Counted from the stretch's first letter, positions 1 through 8,028 are shown. The stretch is 64,000 nucleotides of DNA from JACDAN01 sp963801855 (GCA_963801855.1 CAWDGK010000003.1:1-64000); one strand, 5' to 3'. Notes: generated from the sequence alone by a model not told the origin. Numbers and translations: made by a program.

Positions 1-1432
1 CGCTCTGCCCGACGTTGAACCAGTCCTCGCCCTTGTTCGCGTCGGTGAGGACACCGGCGACGGTGCCGGCGTCGATGATGCTGCGGGTGACCTCGTACGC
101 CGGCACGGCGGGGCTCTTGACCTTGACCCGCTCGCCGTAGGTGATGACGTCGAACGCCTGGATGTTCACCTCGAACCCGAGGGTCCGCAGCTGCTGGGCG
201 ACGAGCTCGTCGACCGCCTCGGACGTGGCGAGGTAGGGGTTGGGGAGCAGCGTGAGCGACAGCTTCTCGCCGCCCCTGGTGCGAATCCCGTCCGGACCAG
301 GGGCCCAGCCCGCCTCGTCGAGCAGCGACGCCGCCCGAGTGGGGTCGTACGCGAACGCCGCCTTGTGGTCGGTGGCGCCGGGAACGTTGCTCTGGAGGAA
401 CGAGTCGGCGGCCAGCCAGTCCTCGGTGTAGACGGTGGAGAGGATCTCGTCCCGGTTGATGCCGTGCTGCAACGCCTGGCGCACGCGGACGTCGTCGAAC
501 GGCGCGACCTTCGTGTTGATCGCGTAGCCGTTGACGAACCCGAGGTAGCGGGGCGCCGCGACCGTGAAGCCCTGCGCCTTGAACGTCGCGAGCTCCTTCG
601 GCGAGGGGTTGTAGGCGACGTCGGCCTGGTTCGACACCACCGACGAGGTCCGCACCTGCTGCTCGGCGACCACCTTGTAGGTGAGGGTGTCGATCCGGGC
701 CGGGCCCTGGTGGCCGAGCGCCGCGGGCGCCCAGTTGTAGTCCGCGCGCTTGCGCAGGACGACGCTGTCGTCCGCCTTCCAGGACTCCACGACGTACGGG
801 CCGCTGCCGATGTCCTTGGACAGGTCGGCCTGCTGGTCGGCCGGCAGCGCCAGGGTCTTCGGGGAGATCAGGATCGAGCCGTGGTAACCCAACGTCGGGA
901 TGAACCCGAGCGTCGGCGAGCTGAAGCTGACCCGCACGGTCGTGGCGTCGACGGCCTCCGCGCCCGTGTACGTCTTCGGGAAGAGCCCGATCGGGTTGAT
1001 GCCGCGCCCGGGGTCGCCTGCTGACCAGATGTCGAGGTTCGCGACGACGGCCGCGGCGCCGAGCGGCGTGCCGTCGGAGAACGTGACGCCGCTGCGAAGG
1101 TGCAGCGTGAACTCGGTGGCGTCCGCGTTCTGCTCCCAGCTCTCGGCGATCCACGGCGAGGCGGCGCCCTGCTCGTCGACGTAGACGAGCTTGTCGGTGA
1201 CGTGCCCCCAGATGTGGCCCTGGAAGCTGGAGATCGCGCTGTTGTTCGGGATCCAGGTGGGACCCAGAGAGTCGATGAGGAAGGTCAGGTCGCCACCTTC
1301 CGCAGGTGTGCCGGACCCCGCGGACTGCGCAGCACCACCGGCGGCACACCCGGACGCGAGGAGGAGTGCGGTGAGGATGCCGAGCGCGCGTCGAGCCAGC
1401 GGCCCGCGGCGCGCTGTGCGGGACGTCTTCAT
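1..1432 (-). CDS. ABC transporter solute-binding lipoprotein (peptide/nickel family), 3' part cut by window edge
   Basis: This is an extracytoplasmic substrate-binding protein of the SBP_bac_5 (peptide/nickel/opine) family. The start is ATG at 1432 behind a GAGAGAAG ribosome site. An arginine-rich signal peptide ends in a lipobox (LLASGC), so the mature protein should be lipid-anchored. The body shows family hallmarks: GGDLTFLIDS near the mature N-terminus, 'HVTDKLVYVDEQG', 'WIAESWEQNADATEFTLHLR' and 'GVTFSDGTPL'. The frame is open to base 1, so the C-terminus and any permease genes lie to the left. It is preceded by a Cys-ended leader ORF (1588-1653), which suggests a sulfur-containing substrate. 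The substrate itself is inferred, not seen. Confidence 0.88.
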   Translation of the reverse strand, partial: MKTSRTARRGPLARRALGILTALLLASGCAAGGAAQSAGSGTPAEGGDLTFLIDSLGPTWIPNNSAISSFQGHIWGHVTDKLVYVDEQGAASPWIAESWEQNADATEFTLHLRSGVTFSDGTPLGAAAVVANLDIWSAGDPGRGINPIGLFPKTYTGAEAVDATTVRVSFSSPTLGFIPTLGYHGSILISPKTLALPADQQADLSKDIGSGPYVVESWKADDSVVLRKRADYNWAPAALGHQGPARIDTLTYKVVAEQQVRTSSVVSNQADVAYNPSPKELATFKAQGFTVAAPRYLGFVNGYAINTKVAPFDDVRVRQALQHGINRDEILSTVYTEDWLAADSFLQSNVPGATDHKAAFAYDPTRAASLLDEAGWAPGPDGIRTRGGEKLSLTLLPNPYLATSEAVDELVAQQLRTLGFEVNIQAFDVITYGERVKVKSPAVPAYEVTRSIIDAGTVAGVLTDANKGEDWFNVGQS

Positions 1433-1587
1433 GGGTGTCTTCTCTCGTGGGGACGTGATCGGGGGGCGACGGGCGGCGATCAGCGCCGCGTCCTCGTGCG
1501 GGGCACACGGGCACAGTCGTCATGACGTGCGAAGTGGCGCGGCGGTGGGAACGCGGACGGGTCCCGAGGAACGGTCGGGCCCGCTGA

Positions 1588-1653
1588 TCAGCAGCAGCGA
1601 CAGCTGGCGGAGAACACCGTGCAGTGGTCGATCACGCGGCGCTGGGTGAGCAC
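1588..1653 (-). CDS. Cys-rich leader peptide (21 aa), putative cysteine-responsive attenuator
   Basis: A 21-codon ORF starts at GTG (1653-1651) and stops at TGA (1590-1588). It reads MLTQRRVIDHCTVFSAS and then C-R-C-C. The LTQRR-VID-SASCR layout resembles the short leader peptides annotated upstream of sulfur-assimilation genes in actinobacteria. The closing Cys-Arg-Cys-Cys resembles the polycysteine upstream ORFs that act as cysteine-responsive attenuators in mycobacteria. No Shine-Dalgarno sequence precedes the GTG, so translation may be leaderless. It lies 155 bp ahead of the solute-binding protein on the same strand. The peptide match is seen in sequence; cysteine control is inferred. Confidence 0.7.
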   Translation of the reverse strand: MLTQRRVIDHCTVFSASCRCC

Positions 1654-1782
1654 GCCGGACGACACGGAGGGTGACGTCGCGCCGGCGGGGCGGAAGCCCG
1701 GCCGGGAGGAAGACGTCGTCCGCTGCACACGAAGAGTGAAGCCGATGAGACCCGCGCGGTCCAGCGCCGATTCTGCATCGGT

Positions 1783-1805
1783 ACCGATCGTGATTCGCGA
1801 TCGGT
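1783..1805. promoter_or_regulatory. 8-bp inverted repeat in divergent intergenic region (possible operator)
   Basis: The arms ACCGATCG and CGATCGGT are perfect and flank a 7-nt spacer (TGATTCG). The repeat sits in the relatively AT-rich gap between the leader peptide/solute-binding gene (leftward) and the molybdoenzyme gene (rightward). Its symmetry and place suit a dimeric repressor or activator site, but no regulator gene is visible nearby. The rest of the 1433-1877 gap shows only the leader ORF and unassigned sequence. Confidence 0.3.
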
Positions 1806-1877
1806 TGCGAGTCGGATCCGTCGTTGGACGTAGCCGTGAGAGTTCACTCAGACTGGCCGCGTGCAGGGAGCTGTCGT

Positions 1878-4110
1878 GTGAGTCGCCCGCACAGCTCCCA
1901 CTGGGGTTCGTTCCGCGGTGAGGTCACCGTGGACGGGCTGCTGGTGCGGCCCCGACCGGAGGACCCCGATCCGTCGCCGATCCTGGCCAACGTGCCCTCG
2001 GCAGTCGACCATCCCGCCCGGGTGCGCCGGCCCGCGGTCCGCCGGGGCTGGTGGGAGGACGGTCCCGGACCCGACGACCGGCGCGGCCGGGACGAGTTCG
2101 TCGAGGTCGGCTGGGACGAGGTGCTCGACCGGCTCGCCGCCGAGCTGGCGCGCGTGCGCGACCGGTTCGGGCCGGCGGCGGTCTACGGCGGCAGCTACGG
2201 CTGGGCCAGCGCCGGGCGGTTCCACCACGCGCAGAGCCAGCTGCACCGGTTCCTCAACCTCGCGGTCGGCGGCTACGTGCGCTCGGTCGGCACCTACAGC
2301 GCCGCGGCGGCCGAGACGGTGCTGCGGCACGTGCTCGGGCCGACGGAGGCGGTGTCGAAGGGCCCGGTCACCTGGGAGCAGATCGCCGCACACACCGACA
2401 CCGTGCTCGCCTTCGGCGGGATGAACCTCAAGAACAGCGCGGTCGGCGCCGGCGGGATCAGCGCGCACGTCGAGCGCGCCGCGATGACGGCGGCCGCCCG
2501 CCGCGGCACTGCGTTCGTCAACATCGGGCCGCTGCGAGCGCGACCTGCCCGAGGAGTCGCGGGCCCGCTGGCTGTCGGTGCCGCCGGGTTCGGACACCGC
2601 GCTGATGCTCGGCCTGCTGCACACCCTGCTCGTCGAGGACCTGCACGACGTCGCGTTCCTCGAGCGGTACTGCGTGGGCTGGGAAAAGCTGGCGGCGTAC
2701 CTGCTCGGCGCCGGCGACGGGATCGCGAAGGACGCCGCGTGGGCCGCCGGGATCACCGGGGTGCCGGCCGGCGAGGTCCGAGCGCTGGCGCGCCGCGCCG
2801 CGGCCGGCCGGACCCTGGTCACCGTCGCACAGTCGCTGCAGCGCGCCGAGTTCGGCGAGCAGCCGGTGTGGGCCGGGATCGCGCTGGCCGCGGCGCTGGG
2901 CCAGATCGGGCTGCCCGGCGGCGGGTTCTGCTACGGCCTGGGCTCGATCGGTCACTACGGCCGCCGCCGCGTCGCCGTGCCGATCGGTGCCCTCCCCCAA
3001 GGCTCGCAACGACGTCGACGTCTCGATCCCGGTCGCCCGGATCGCCGACATGCTGCTCAACCCCGGCGCCGAGTACGACCACGACGGGCGGCGGCAGCGC
3101 TACCCGCACGTCCGGCTCGCCTACTGGGCCGGCGGCAACCCGTTCCACCACCACCAGGACCTCGGGCGGCTGCGCCGCGCGCTCGGCCGGCTGGACACCT
3201 TCGTCGTCCACGAGCCGGTCTGGACGGCCACCGCGCGGCACGCCGACGTCGTGCTGCCCGACGACTGGACGATCGAGCGCGACGACATCGGCGCCGGCCG
3301 CTACGACCCGCGTCATGACCGCCATGCACCGGCTGGTCGACCCGCCCGGCGAGGCCCGCGACGACTACGCGATCTTCGCCGCGCTGGCCGAGCGGCTGGG
3401 CGCCGGCGAGGGTTCACCGAGGGCCGCGACGTCCGCGGCTGGCTCGCGCCACCTCTACGAGCCGACGCGGACGGGGCTGGCCGACCGGGGCCTGCCGGCG
3501 CCCGTCGTTCGAGGAGTTCTGGGCGGCGGGCGAGCTGCACCTGCCGCCTGCACGCCGACGACGGCGGGATCCTCGCGGCCTTCCGCGCGCGACCCGCGGG
3601 CCAACCCGCTGCCGACCCCGTCCGGCCGGATCGAGATCACCTCCGCGACCGTGGCCGGCTTCGGCTACGCCGACGCGCCCGGCCACCCGGCCTGGTTCGC
3701 CCCCGACCGAGGCGCCCGACCGCGCGGCACCCGCTGTGGCTGGTGGCCAACCAGCCGGCGACCCGGCTGCACTCCCAGCTCGACTTCGGCGCGTACAGCG
3801 CGGCGCACAAGGTCCGCGGCCGGGAGGTGGTGCGCATCCACCCGGACGACGCCGGCCCGCGCGGCATCGCCGACGGCGACCTGGTGCGGCTGTTCAACGA
3901 CCGCGGCGCGTGCCTGGCCGCGGCGGCGGTCACCGACGGCGTGCGCCCAGGGCGTGGTCCAGCTGCCGACCGGCGCCTGGTTCGACCCCCTCGACCCGGA
4001 CCCCCTCGATCCGGACCGGGACCGACCGTTCTGCGTGCACGGCAACCCGAACGTGCTCACCCGCGACGTCGGCACCTCCGCGCTGGCCCAGGGCTGCACC
4101 GGCCACCTCA
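1878..4110 (+). CDS. BisC/TorZ-like molybdopterin S/N-oxide reductase, multiply frameshifted, 3' end replaced at a probable chimeric join
   Basis: This is a molybdenum bis-MGD oxidoreductase of the biotin sulfoxide/TMAO/DMSO reductase family. GTG at 1878 follows AGGGAG. Family blocks occur in order: 'SSHWGSFRGEV', 'DPDPSPIL', 'EVGWDEVLDRLA', 'GGSYGWASAGRFHHAQ' (its Ser is the usual Mo ligand), 'GGFCYGLGSIGHYG', 'ARIADMLLNPG', 'YWAGGNPFHHHQDL', 'ARHADVVLP', 'HPLWLVANQPATRLHSQLD' and 'GNPNVLTRDVGTSALAQGC'. The blocks lie in different frames, with shifts near 2530, 2995, 3312, 3412, 3462, 3508, 3712 and 3946. No Tat signal is seen, as in cytoplasmic BisC. The ~744-residue span is nearly full length. 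The last residues are lost where unrelated hydrolase sequence begins. Confidence 0.8.
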
Positions 4111-4451
4111 TGTCCGGCGGCGAGGACACGGTGGACGAGTTCATGAAGCTCGTGTCGAAGGAGGACGAGGCCGCGGTGCGCCCGCTGCTCGACGACACCG
4201 ACGGCGTGCGCTACATCGGCCAGGCGAGCCCGTCGAAGCTCTTCTTCCAGGCAGGGCGCAAGGACACGGTCGTCCCGAAGGAGGCGCTCGAGACCCTGAT
4301 CCGCGCCGGGAGCGAGCCGAAGAGGGTTTCCTGGTACCAGGCGGGGCACTCGTTGGCGATTCCGAAAGCGCAGCGCGACCAGCTCGACTGGCTCGCCGAG
4401 GTCTTGGAGATCGAGGGCCCGCCGGTCGAAGGAGCCGAGACCGGCCCGTAG
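4111..4451 (+). CDS. Alpha/beta hydrolase, C-terminal fragment
   Basis: This is the last ~110 residues of an alpha/beta hydrolase, joined in frame to the end of the molybdoenzyme. 'PSKLFFQAGRKDTVVP' carries the catalytic-acid loop (Asp) and 'VSWYQAGHSLAIP' carries the catalytic His. The nucleophile Ser and the first two thirds of a hydrolase are absent upstream, where BisC sequence sits instead. The joined frame therefore makes no sense as one protein. Codon use from here on matches the rest of the window, so this is probably the true left end of the main genome segment. The exact join cannot be fixed better than about 4105-4140. Confidence 0.7.
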
Positions 4452-4469
4452 CCCAACTACCCTCGCCGG

Positions 4470-5366
4470 GTGCCCGAGTGGAGCCCGGAGTTCGTGGTCG
4501 ACGAGCCGCTCGCGCGGCGACTGGTCGGCGAGCAGTTCCCGGAGCTCGATGCCGGGTCGTTCCGGCTGCTCGGCCAGGGCTGGGACAACACCGTTTGGCT
4601 CGTCGACGGCGAATGGACGTTCCGCTTCCCCCGCAAGGAGTTCGCGCTCCCGGGCCTTCGGAACGAGATCGCCCACCTGCCGAAGCTGGCCCCGCTCCTT
4701 CCTCTGCCGATCCCGATCCCGACCCTGCTCGGCGAGCCGTCGGAGGGCTTCGATTGGCCCTTCTACGGCGCGCCGTTCATCCCGGGCCGAGAGCTGGCCG
4801 AGGCGGGCCTGAGCGAGGAGGAGCGAATCGGGCTTGCCCGCCCGCTCGCCGAGTTCCTCCGGACCCTGCACGGCCTGACGCTCGACGCCGATCTCCCGCA
4901 CGATCCCGTGCGGCGGACGGACATGCCCTTCCGAGTCCCGCTGGCGCGCAAGCGACTTGCCGAGGTCGAGGCGCTCGGCCTCTGGAGCCCTCCGGCCTCA
5001 GCCGCGGCGATCCTCTCGGCCGCCGAGGCACTTCCTCCCGCCGAAGCGACGGCGATCTGCCACGGTGACCTCCACCTTCGCCATCTCCTGATCGACGACG
5101 GGGGCCGCCCGGCCGGAGTCATCGACTGGATCGACCTCTCCAGAAACGACCCGGCGGTCGACCTCGTCCTCTTCTGGGCGGCACTCCCGCCCGACGCTCG
5201 AGCGGCGTTCCTGGACGAATACGGACTTGTCGCCGAGACGCAGCTCCTCCGAGCCCGCGCGCTGTCGCTCTTTCTCTGCGCCGTCCTCGGTGTCTATGCA
5301 CACCACGAGGGCCTTCCGGCGCTCGAGCGCGAGGCGACCGAGAGTCTCGCGCGAACCTGCCGGTGA
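4470..5366 (+). CDS. Aminoglycoside phosphotransferase (APH) family kinase-like protein
   Basis: This 298-residue protein has the APH/choline-kinase fold and starts at GTG 4470. The N-lobe shows 'LLGQGWDNTVWLVDGEWTFR' with the ATP-binding Lys/Arg region. The catalytic loop reads 'CHGDLHLRHLLIDDGG' and the metal-binding segment 'GVIDWIDLSRNDPAVDL'. In canonical APH loops (HGDxxxxN) the last position is a metal-binding Asn; here it is His, a point for caution about activity. Proteins like this phosphorylate aminoglycosides, macrolides, sugars or other small molecules, and the substrate cannot be told. It stands alone with short spacers on both sides. Confidence 0.85.
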   Translation: MPEWSPEFVVDEPLARRLVGEQFPELDAGSFRLLGQGWDNTVWLVDGEWTFRFPRKEFALPGLRNEIAHLPKLAPLLPLPIPIPTLLGEPSEGFDWPFYGAPFIPGRELAEAGLSEEERIGLARPLAEFLRTLHGLTLDADLPHDPVRRTDMPFRVPLARKRLAEVEALGLWSPPASAAAILSAAEALPPAEATAICHGDLHLRHLLIDDGGRPAGVIDWIDLSRNDPAVDLVLFWAALPPDARAAFLDEYGLVAETQLLRARALSLFLCAVLGVYAHHEGLPALEREATESLARTCR

Positions 5367-5402
5367 CCCGCGTCGAAGACAGGAACGCGTACGATCGGCG
5401 CG

Positions 5403-5570
5403 ATGCCCGAGCCCGACCTCCTGAAGCAGCGCAGCATGTTGATGATCCTCATCACGGCGTGCGCAGCCGCGGAGACCGCATTCGAGGCCGCGGGGAACGT
5501 GATCGACGAAGAGCTGCTGGCAGATCTCTCGAAGATGATCAAGCGCTCCGAGAACGAGCTCGGAAGCTGA
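5403..5570 (+). CDS. Small conserved-looking protein (55 aa), unknown function
   Basis: This short ORF starts at ATG 5403 and ends in TGA at 5570. It begins MPEPDLLKQRSMLMILITAC and goes on to a helical, acidic tail 'LLADLSKMIKRSENELGS'. The composition (amphipathic helix, Ala/Met/Leu-rich core) looks like a real small soluble or helix-bundle protein, not a random frame. It begins 36 bp after the phosphotransferase stop on the same strand, so the two may be co-transcribed. No family was recognised. Confidence 0.5.
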   Translation: MPEPDLLKQRSMLMILITACAAAETAFEAAGNVIDEELLADLSKMIKRSENELGS

Positions 5571-5683
5571 GCGCCTTGATCGCCTCTTCGGGTGAACGAT
5601 CATCCTGACGGGGTGACGCCGGCCCCTGTTTCACGGCGTAGGGTTGACGTTGGCTTCAAAGACTTTGAGCGGAAGGAGCGCGA

Positions 5684-5920
5684 ATGCCGTGGTTCGGTTG
5701 GCTTTTCGGCGTTTTCATCGTCGTCCTCTGGGTGTTCACGATCGTCGACATCATTCGGCGTCGGCACGGCCGGTCCAACGGCAAGACCGCAGCGTGGGTG
5801 CTGATCGTCCTGATCTTCCCGTTGCTCGGCACGATCGTGTACTTCCTGGTCAACGGCGCCCCCGGCGCCGGGGCCCCGCGAGACGCCGACCTTGATCACG
5901 TGACCGGCCGGCGCTACTGA
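5684..5920 (+). CDS. PLDc_N-type small membrane protein
   Basis: This 78-residue membrane protein begins at ATG 5684 behind GGAAGGAGC. Two hydrophobic helices (about residues 4-22 and 36-56) flank a basic linker 'DIIRRRHGRSNGKTAAWVLI', followed by 'FPLLGTIVYFLV'. This is the pattern of the phospholipase D/cardiolipin synthase N-terminal membrane domain found as stand-alone proteins in actinobacteria. No catalytic HKD domain is present, so it is unlikely to be an enzyme. It probably anchors or senses something at the cytoplasmic membrane; the role is unknown. Confidence 0.75.
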   Translation: MPWFGWLFGVFIVVLWVFTIVDIIRRRHGRSNGKTAAWVLIVLIFPLLGTIVYFLVNGAPGAGAPRDADLDHVTGRRY

Positions 5921-5933
5921 GCTAGGGCGCGGT

Positions 5934-6671
5934 TCACTCCAAGGAGCGCGCAGTCCAGGTCGCGCGCAGGGTCGTCGCGCCCGCCGGCTCGTGTGTGTAC
6001 TCGTCCTCGACCGCGGTCACGGCAAAGCCTGCGTGCTGGAGAGCGGAGCGGACATCCGCCTCCGCGTGGAAGTACTGCCGGTGCTGCTCGCTGAAGGGGT
6101 CTCCGTTGCGGGGCTGCGTGAGCTCGATCCTGGTGTCGCACGTGCGGGCGCCGGCATCGACGACGCTGCTGATCACGAAGTCGTTCCCGGCCGATTCACC
6201 CGCGACGACGGGGTTGGAGCTGGTGAACCTCATCATCCCGTCCGTGTGCAGGTCGAAGACGAGCCATCCGGCGGGTCGAAGCCGGAGCGCCACCGCTGCG
6301 AGCGTCAGTCGCAGTTCCTCCGGAGTGAGGTAGTTGAGGCCGTCGAACGTGCAGACCGCCGCGTCGAAGACACCGTCGACCGCGAGGTCCGGGAGCCTCG
6401 TCCGGCTCAACGTCACCTCAGGGCCGAGCCGATCGCGAGCGAGGGCCAGCATCGCGTCGGAGGCGTCGACTCCGACGACCCGGTAGCCCCGCGCGACCAA
6501 CTCACCCGCCAGGAGGCCGGTACCGCAGCAGAGGTCGAGCACGGAGCGAACGCCCGCCGGGTCGGAATCCCAGAGCTCATGGAGAAACGACGCCCACCGG
6601 TCATGGCAGGGGTCGATGACGATCTCGTCGTAGACCCCTGCTAGCCGCGAGTACGCCTCGACGTCCCTCAC
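5934..6671 (-). CDS. Class I SAM-dependent methyltransferase
   Basis: This 245-residue protein has a Rossmann methyltransferase core. 'SVLDLCCGTGLLAGELVARG' is motif I, which binds S-adenosylmethionine. 'VVGVDASDAMLALARDRL' is the acidic motif II, and 'FDAAVCTFDGLNYLTPEEL' is the post-motif region. The 'YSRLAGVYDEIVIDPCHDRW' start is typical of small-molecule methyltransferases of the Methyltransf_11/25 type. It converges on the small membrane-protein gene with only 13 bp between stops. The substrate cannot be predicted. Confidence 0.85.
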   Translation of the reverse strand: MRDVEAYSRLAGVYDEIVIDPCHDRWASFLHELWDSDPAGVRSVLDLCCGTGLLAGELVARGYRVVGVDASDAMLALARDRLGPEVTLSRTRLPDLAVDGVFDAAVCTFDGLNYLTPEELRLTLAAVALRLRPAGWLVFDLHTDGMMRFTSSNPVVAGESAGNDFVISSVVDAGARTCDTRIELTQPRNGDPFSEQHRQYFHAEADVRSALQHAGFAVTAVEDEYTHEPAGATTLRATWTARSLE

Positions 6672-6689
6672 AGGTCCGCGGGTATCCGG

Positions 6690-6944
6690 TTAGATGCCGA
6701 GGATCTTGGCCTTGGAGGCCGCAAACTCCTCATCGGTGAGCACGCCCTGCTTGTGCAGCTGCGCCAGCTCCTGAAGCTGTGCAGTCGGGTCATCCTCCTG
6801 CGCCGGCGGCGGTGCCTCCTGCTGGTACTGCTGCGCGTCTTCCTGATCCCACCTGGCCGACTGACGACGCTGCACGCGCCCGGACACGGCGGTGGCGGTT
6901 CCAGCGACTACGGCGGTGCGGGCGGCCATACGTAGAAGTCCCAT
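6690..6944 (-). CDS. SHOCT-domain small protein
   Basis: This 84-residue protein starts at ATG 6944 behind an AAAGGAA ribosome site. The C-terminal ~30 residues 'LQELAQLHKQGVLTDEEFAA' followed by SKAKILGI form a classical SHOCT (short C-terminal) motif, an oligomerisation or membrane-linked module common in actinobacteria. The N-terminus 'MGLLRMAARTAVVAGTATAV' is short, basic and Ala-rich, and the middle is a Gln/Pro-rich linker. Related proteins are often stress-induced, but function is not established. It lies between the methyltransferase and a DUF6325-like gene, all leftward. Confidence 0.8.
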   Translation of the reverse strand: MGLLRMAARTAVVAGTATAVSGRVQRRQSARWDQEDAQQYQQEAPPPAQEDDPTAQLQELAQLHKQGVLTDEEFAASKAKILGI

Positions 6945-6979
6945 GTGGTTCCTTTCGAATTAGAAGTTGACGGATCGGT

Positions 6980-7393
6980 CTAGCGGGCGTCGAGCGCGGT
7001 CTCTACGACGTCGGCGGGGATGCGAATCGAGTCGATCAACACAGCGTCCGCCGCCTTGAGCGCGTCGACCACCTTCGCCGCCCACAGGTTTTCGAACGCG
7101 ATGAGGAGGGCCGCGCTGTTGGACGGAAGGTCGTCGCTGACCTCGTCGGCATCCTCAGGCCCCAATGCACCGGGCTGCGCGACGTCCATTGAGACGAAGG
7201 CCGCGCCGTCCTCGCCGATGTCCGCAGCCTCGAGTGTTGTCACGACGCCCTCGGCGTCCTTCATGACGAAGAGCAGATCGAGCACTTTGATCGTGCCGTT
7301 CTCCACGAGCTCCATGATCGCCGGGGCGATCCGTCCTGTGAACTTGTTGCCTGGAAAGCCGATGATGTAGACGTCGACGGGGCCGACTGACAT
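6980..7393 (-). CDS. DUF6325/DUF1269-like membrane-associated stress protein
   Basis: This 137-residue acidic protein starts at ATG 7393 after AAGGAGAGG. Motifs 'VDVYIIGFPGNKFTGRIAPA', 'VLDLLFVMKDAEGVVTTLEA' and 'SAALLIAFENLWAAKVVDAL' match the actinobacterial family annotated as DUF6325 (DUF1269-related). These proteins are commonly found beside SHOCT proteins. That is exactly the arrangement here, 35 bp upstream of a SHOCT gene on the same strand. The pair is probably an operon. The biochemical role is unknown; a link to membrane or osmotic stress is inferred from the family's usual company. Confidence 0.75.
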   Translation of the reverse strand: MSVGPVDVYIIGFPGNKFTGRIAPAIMELVENGTIKVLDLLFVMKDAEGVVTTLEAADIGEDGAAFVSMDVAQPGALGPEDADEVSDDLPSNSAALLIAFENLWAAKVVDALKAADAVLIDSIRIPADVVETALDAR

Positions 7394-7520
7394 GACCTCT
7401 CCTTGTCGGGGACTGTGCTCCAGCTACCTGTTCGTACGAGGAGTTATCCCACCGCCCAAGTCCCCGGGCATCATCCGATCCGGACGATCTCGGGACGACG
7501 TTTGTTCGACGTCGTCGACA

Positions 7521-7594
7521 AGCGGGTGATGGGACTCGAACCCACGACCTTCTGCATGGCAAGCAGACGCTCTAGCCAACTGAGCTACACCCGC
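7521..7594 (-). tRNA. tRNA-Gly (GCC anticodon)
   Basis: The leftward cloverleaf has acceptor GCGGGTG paired with CACCCGC. The D arm is AGCTCAGTTGGCTAGAGC. The anticodon stem TCTGC/GCAGA holds loop TTGCCAT, which gives anticodon GCC. The T arm contains GGTTCGAGTCC. The discriminator base is T, and no CCA is encoded. A TATACT -10 box lies 11 bp upstream, inside the spacer next to the RNase H gene. Confidence 0.95.
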
Positions 7595-7605
7595 AAACTG
7601 CGGCC

Positions 7606-7611
7606 AGTATA
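7606..7611 (-). promoter_or_regulatory. Probable -10 box for tRNA-Gly
   Basis: TATACT on the minus strand is a near-consensus -10 element. It ends 11 bp before the first base of tRNA-Gly, the expected distance for a stable-RNA promoter. No clear -35 hexamer is seen at the usual spacing, which would fall at the stop end of the RNase H gene. Confidence 0.5.
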
Positions 7612-7623
7612 GCCGCGGTCTGT

Positions 7624-8028
7624 TCAGGCTCCTGCAGCGTCGAGGGCCTCGTTGACGAGCTGGTCGGCGAGCTCGTTGTGCTCCCGGCGCACGGCCGTGT
7701 AGCGCACCGAGCCGAGCTTTCGCGCCAGGGTCGAGGCTTCGTCCCAGAGCTCCCGCAGGGCTTCGTTCTTCACCTTGTACTCCTCACGCATCTGCTTCAC
7801 GAGGAGCTCGGAGTCCGAGATCACCTCCAGCTCGTCGACCTGCAGCTCGGCCGCCTTCCCGAGCCCTGCGACGAGCGCCCGGTACTCGGCGATGTTGTTC
7901 GTCGCCTCGCCGATCGCCTCGCCGTGAGCGGCGAGCACGGTGCCGTTCTCCGCCTCGAGGACGTAGCCGTAGGCCGCGGGGCCCGGATTGCCGCGGGCGC
8001 CGCCGTCGGTCCAGAGCTTTGCCTTCAC
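7624..8028 (-). CDS. rnhA: Ribonuclease HI-like protein
   Basis: This 134-residue RNase H-fold enzyme is predicted to cut RNA in RNA-DNA hybrids. All four acidic active-site residues are visible: Asp in 'LWTDGGARGNPGP', Glu in 'NNIAEYRAL', Asp in 'VISDSELLVKQM' and Asp in 'HNELADQLVNEAL'. The length and the 'ARGNPGPAAYGYV' opening fit the actinobacterial reverse-transcriptase-like RNase HI group. Its ATG overlaps the stop of the upstream NIF3-type gene (ATGA at 8025-8028), so the two are translationally coupled. Confidence 0.9.
   Translation of the reverse strand: MKAKLWTDGGARGNPGPAAYGYVLEAENGTVLAAHGEAIGEATNNIAEYRALVAGLGKAAELQVDELEVISDSELLVKQMREEYKVKNEALRELWDEASTLARKLGSVRYTAVRREHNELADQLVNEALDAAGA

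Noticed and set aside
365..1024. Rightward ORFs in the first 1.5 kb
   Set aside because: The leftward frame from ATG 1432 to the window edge has a signal peptide and binding-protein motifs; the rightward frames are antisense.
1848..2822. 324-codon leftward ORF opposite the molybdoenzyme
   Set aside because: Antisense to conserved BisC-family blocks; no domain in the translation.
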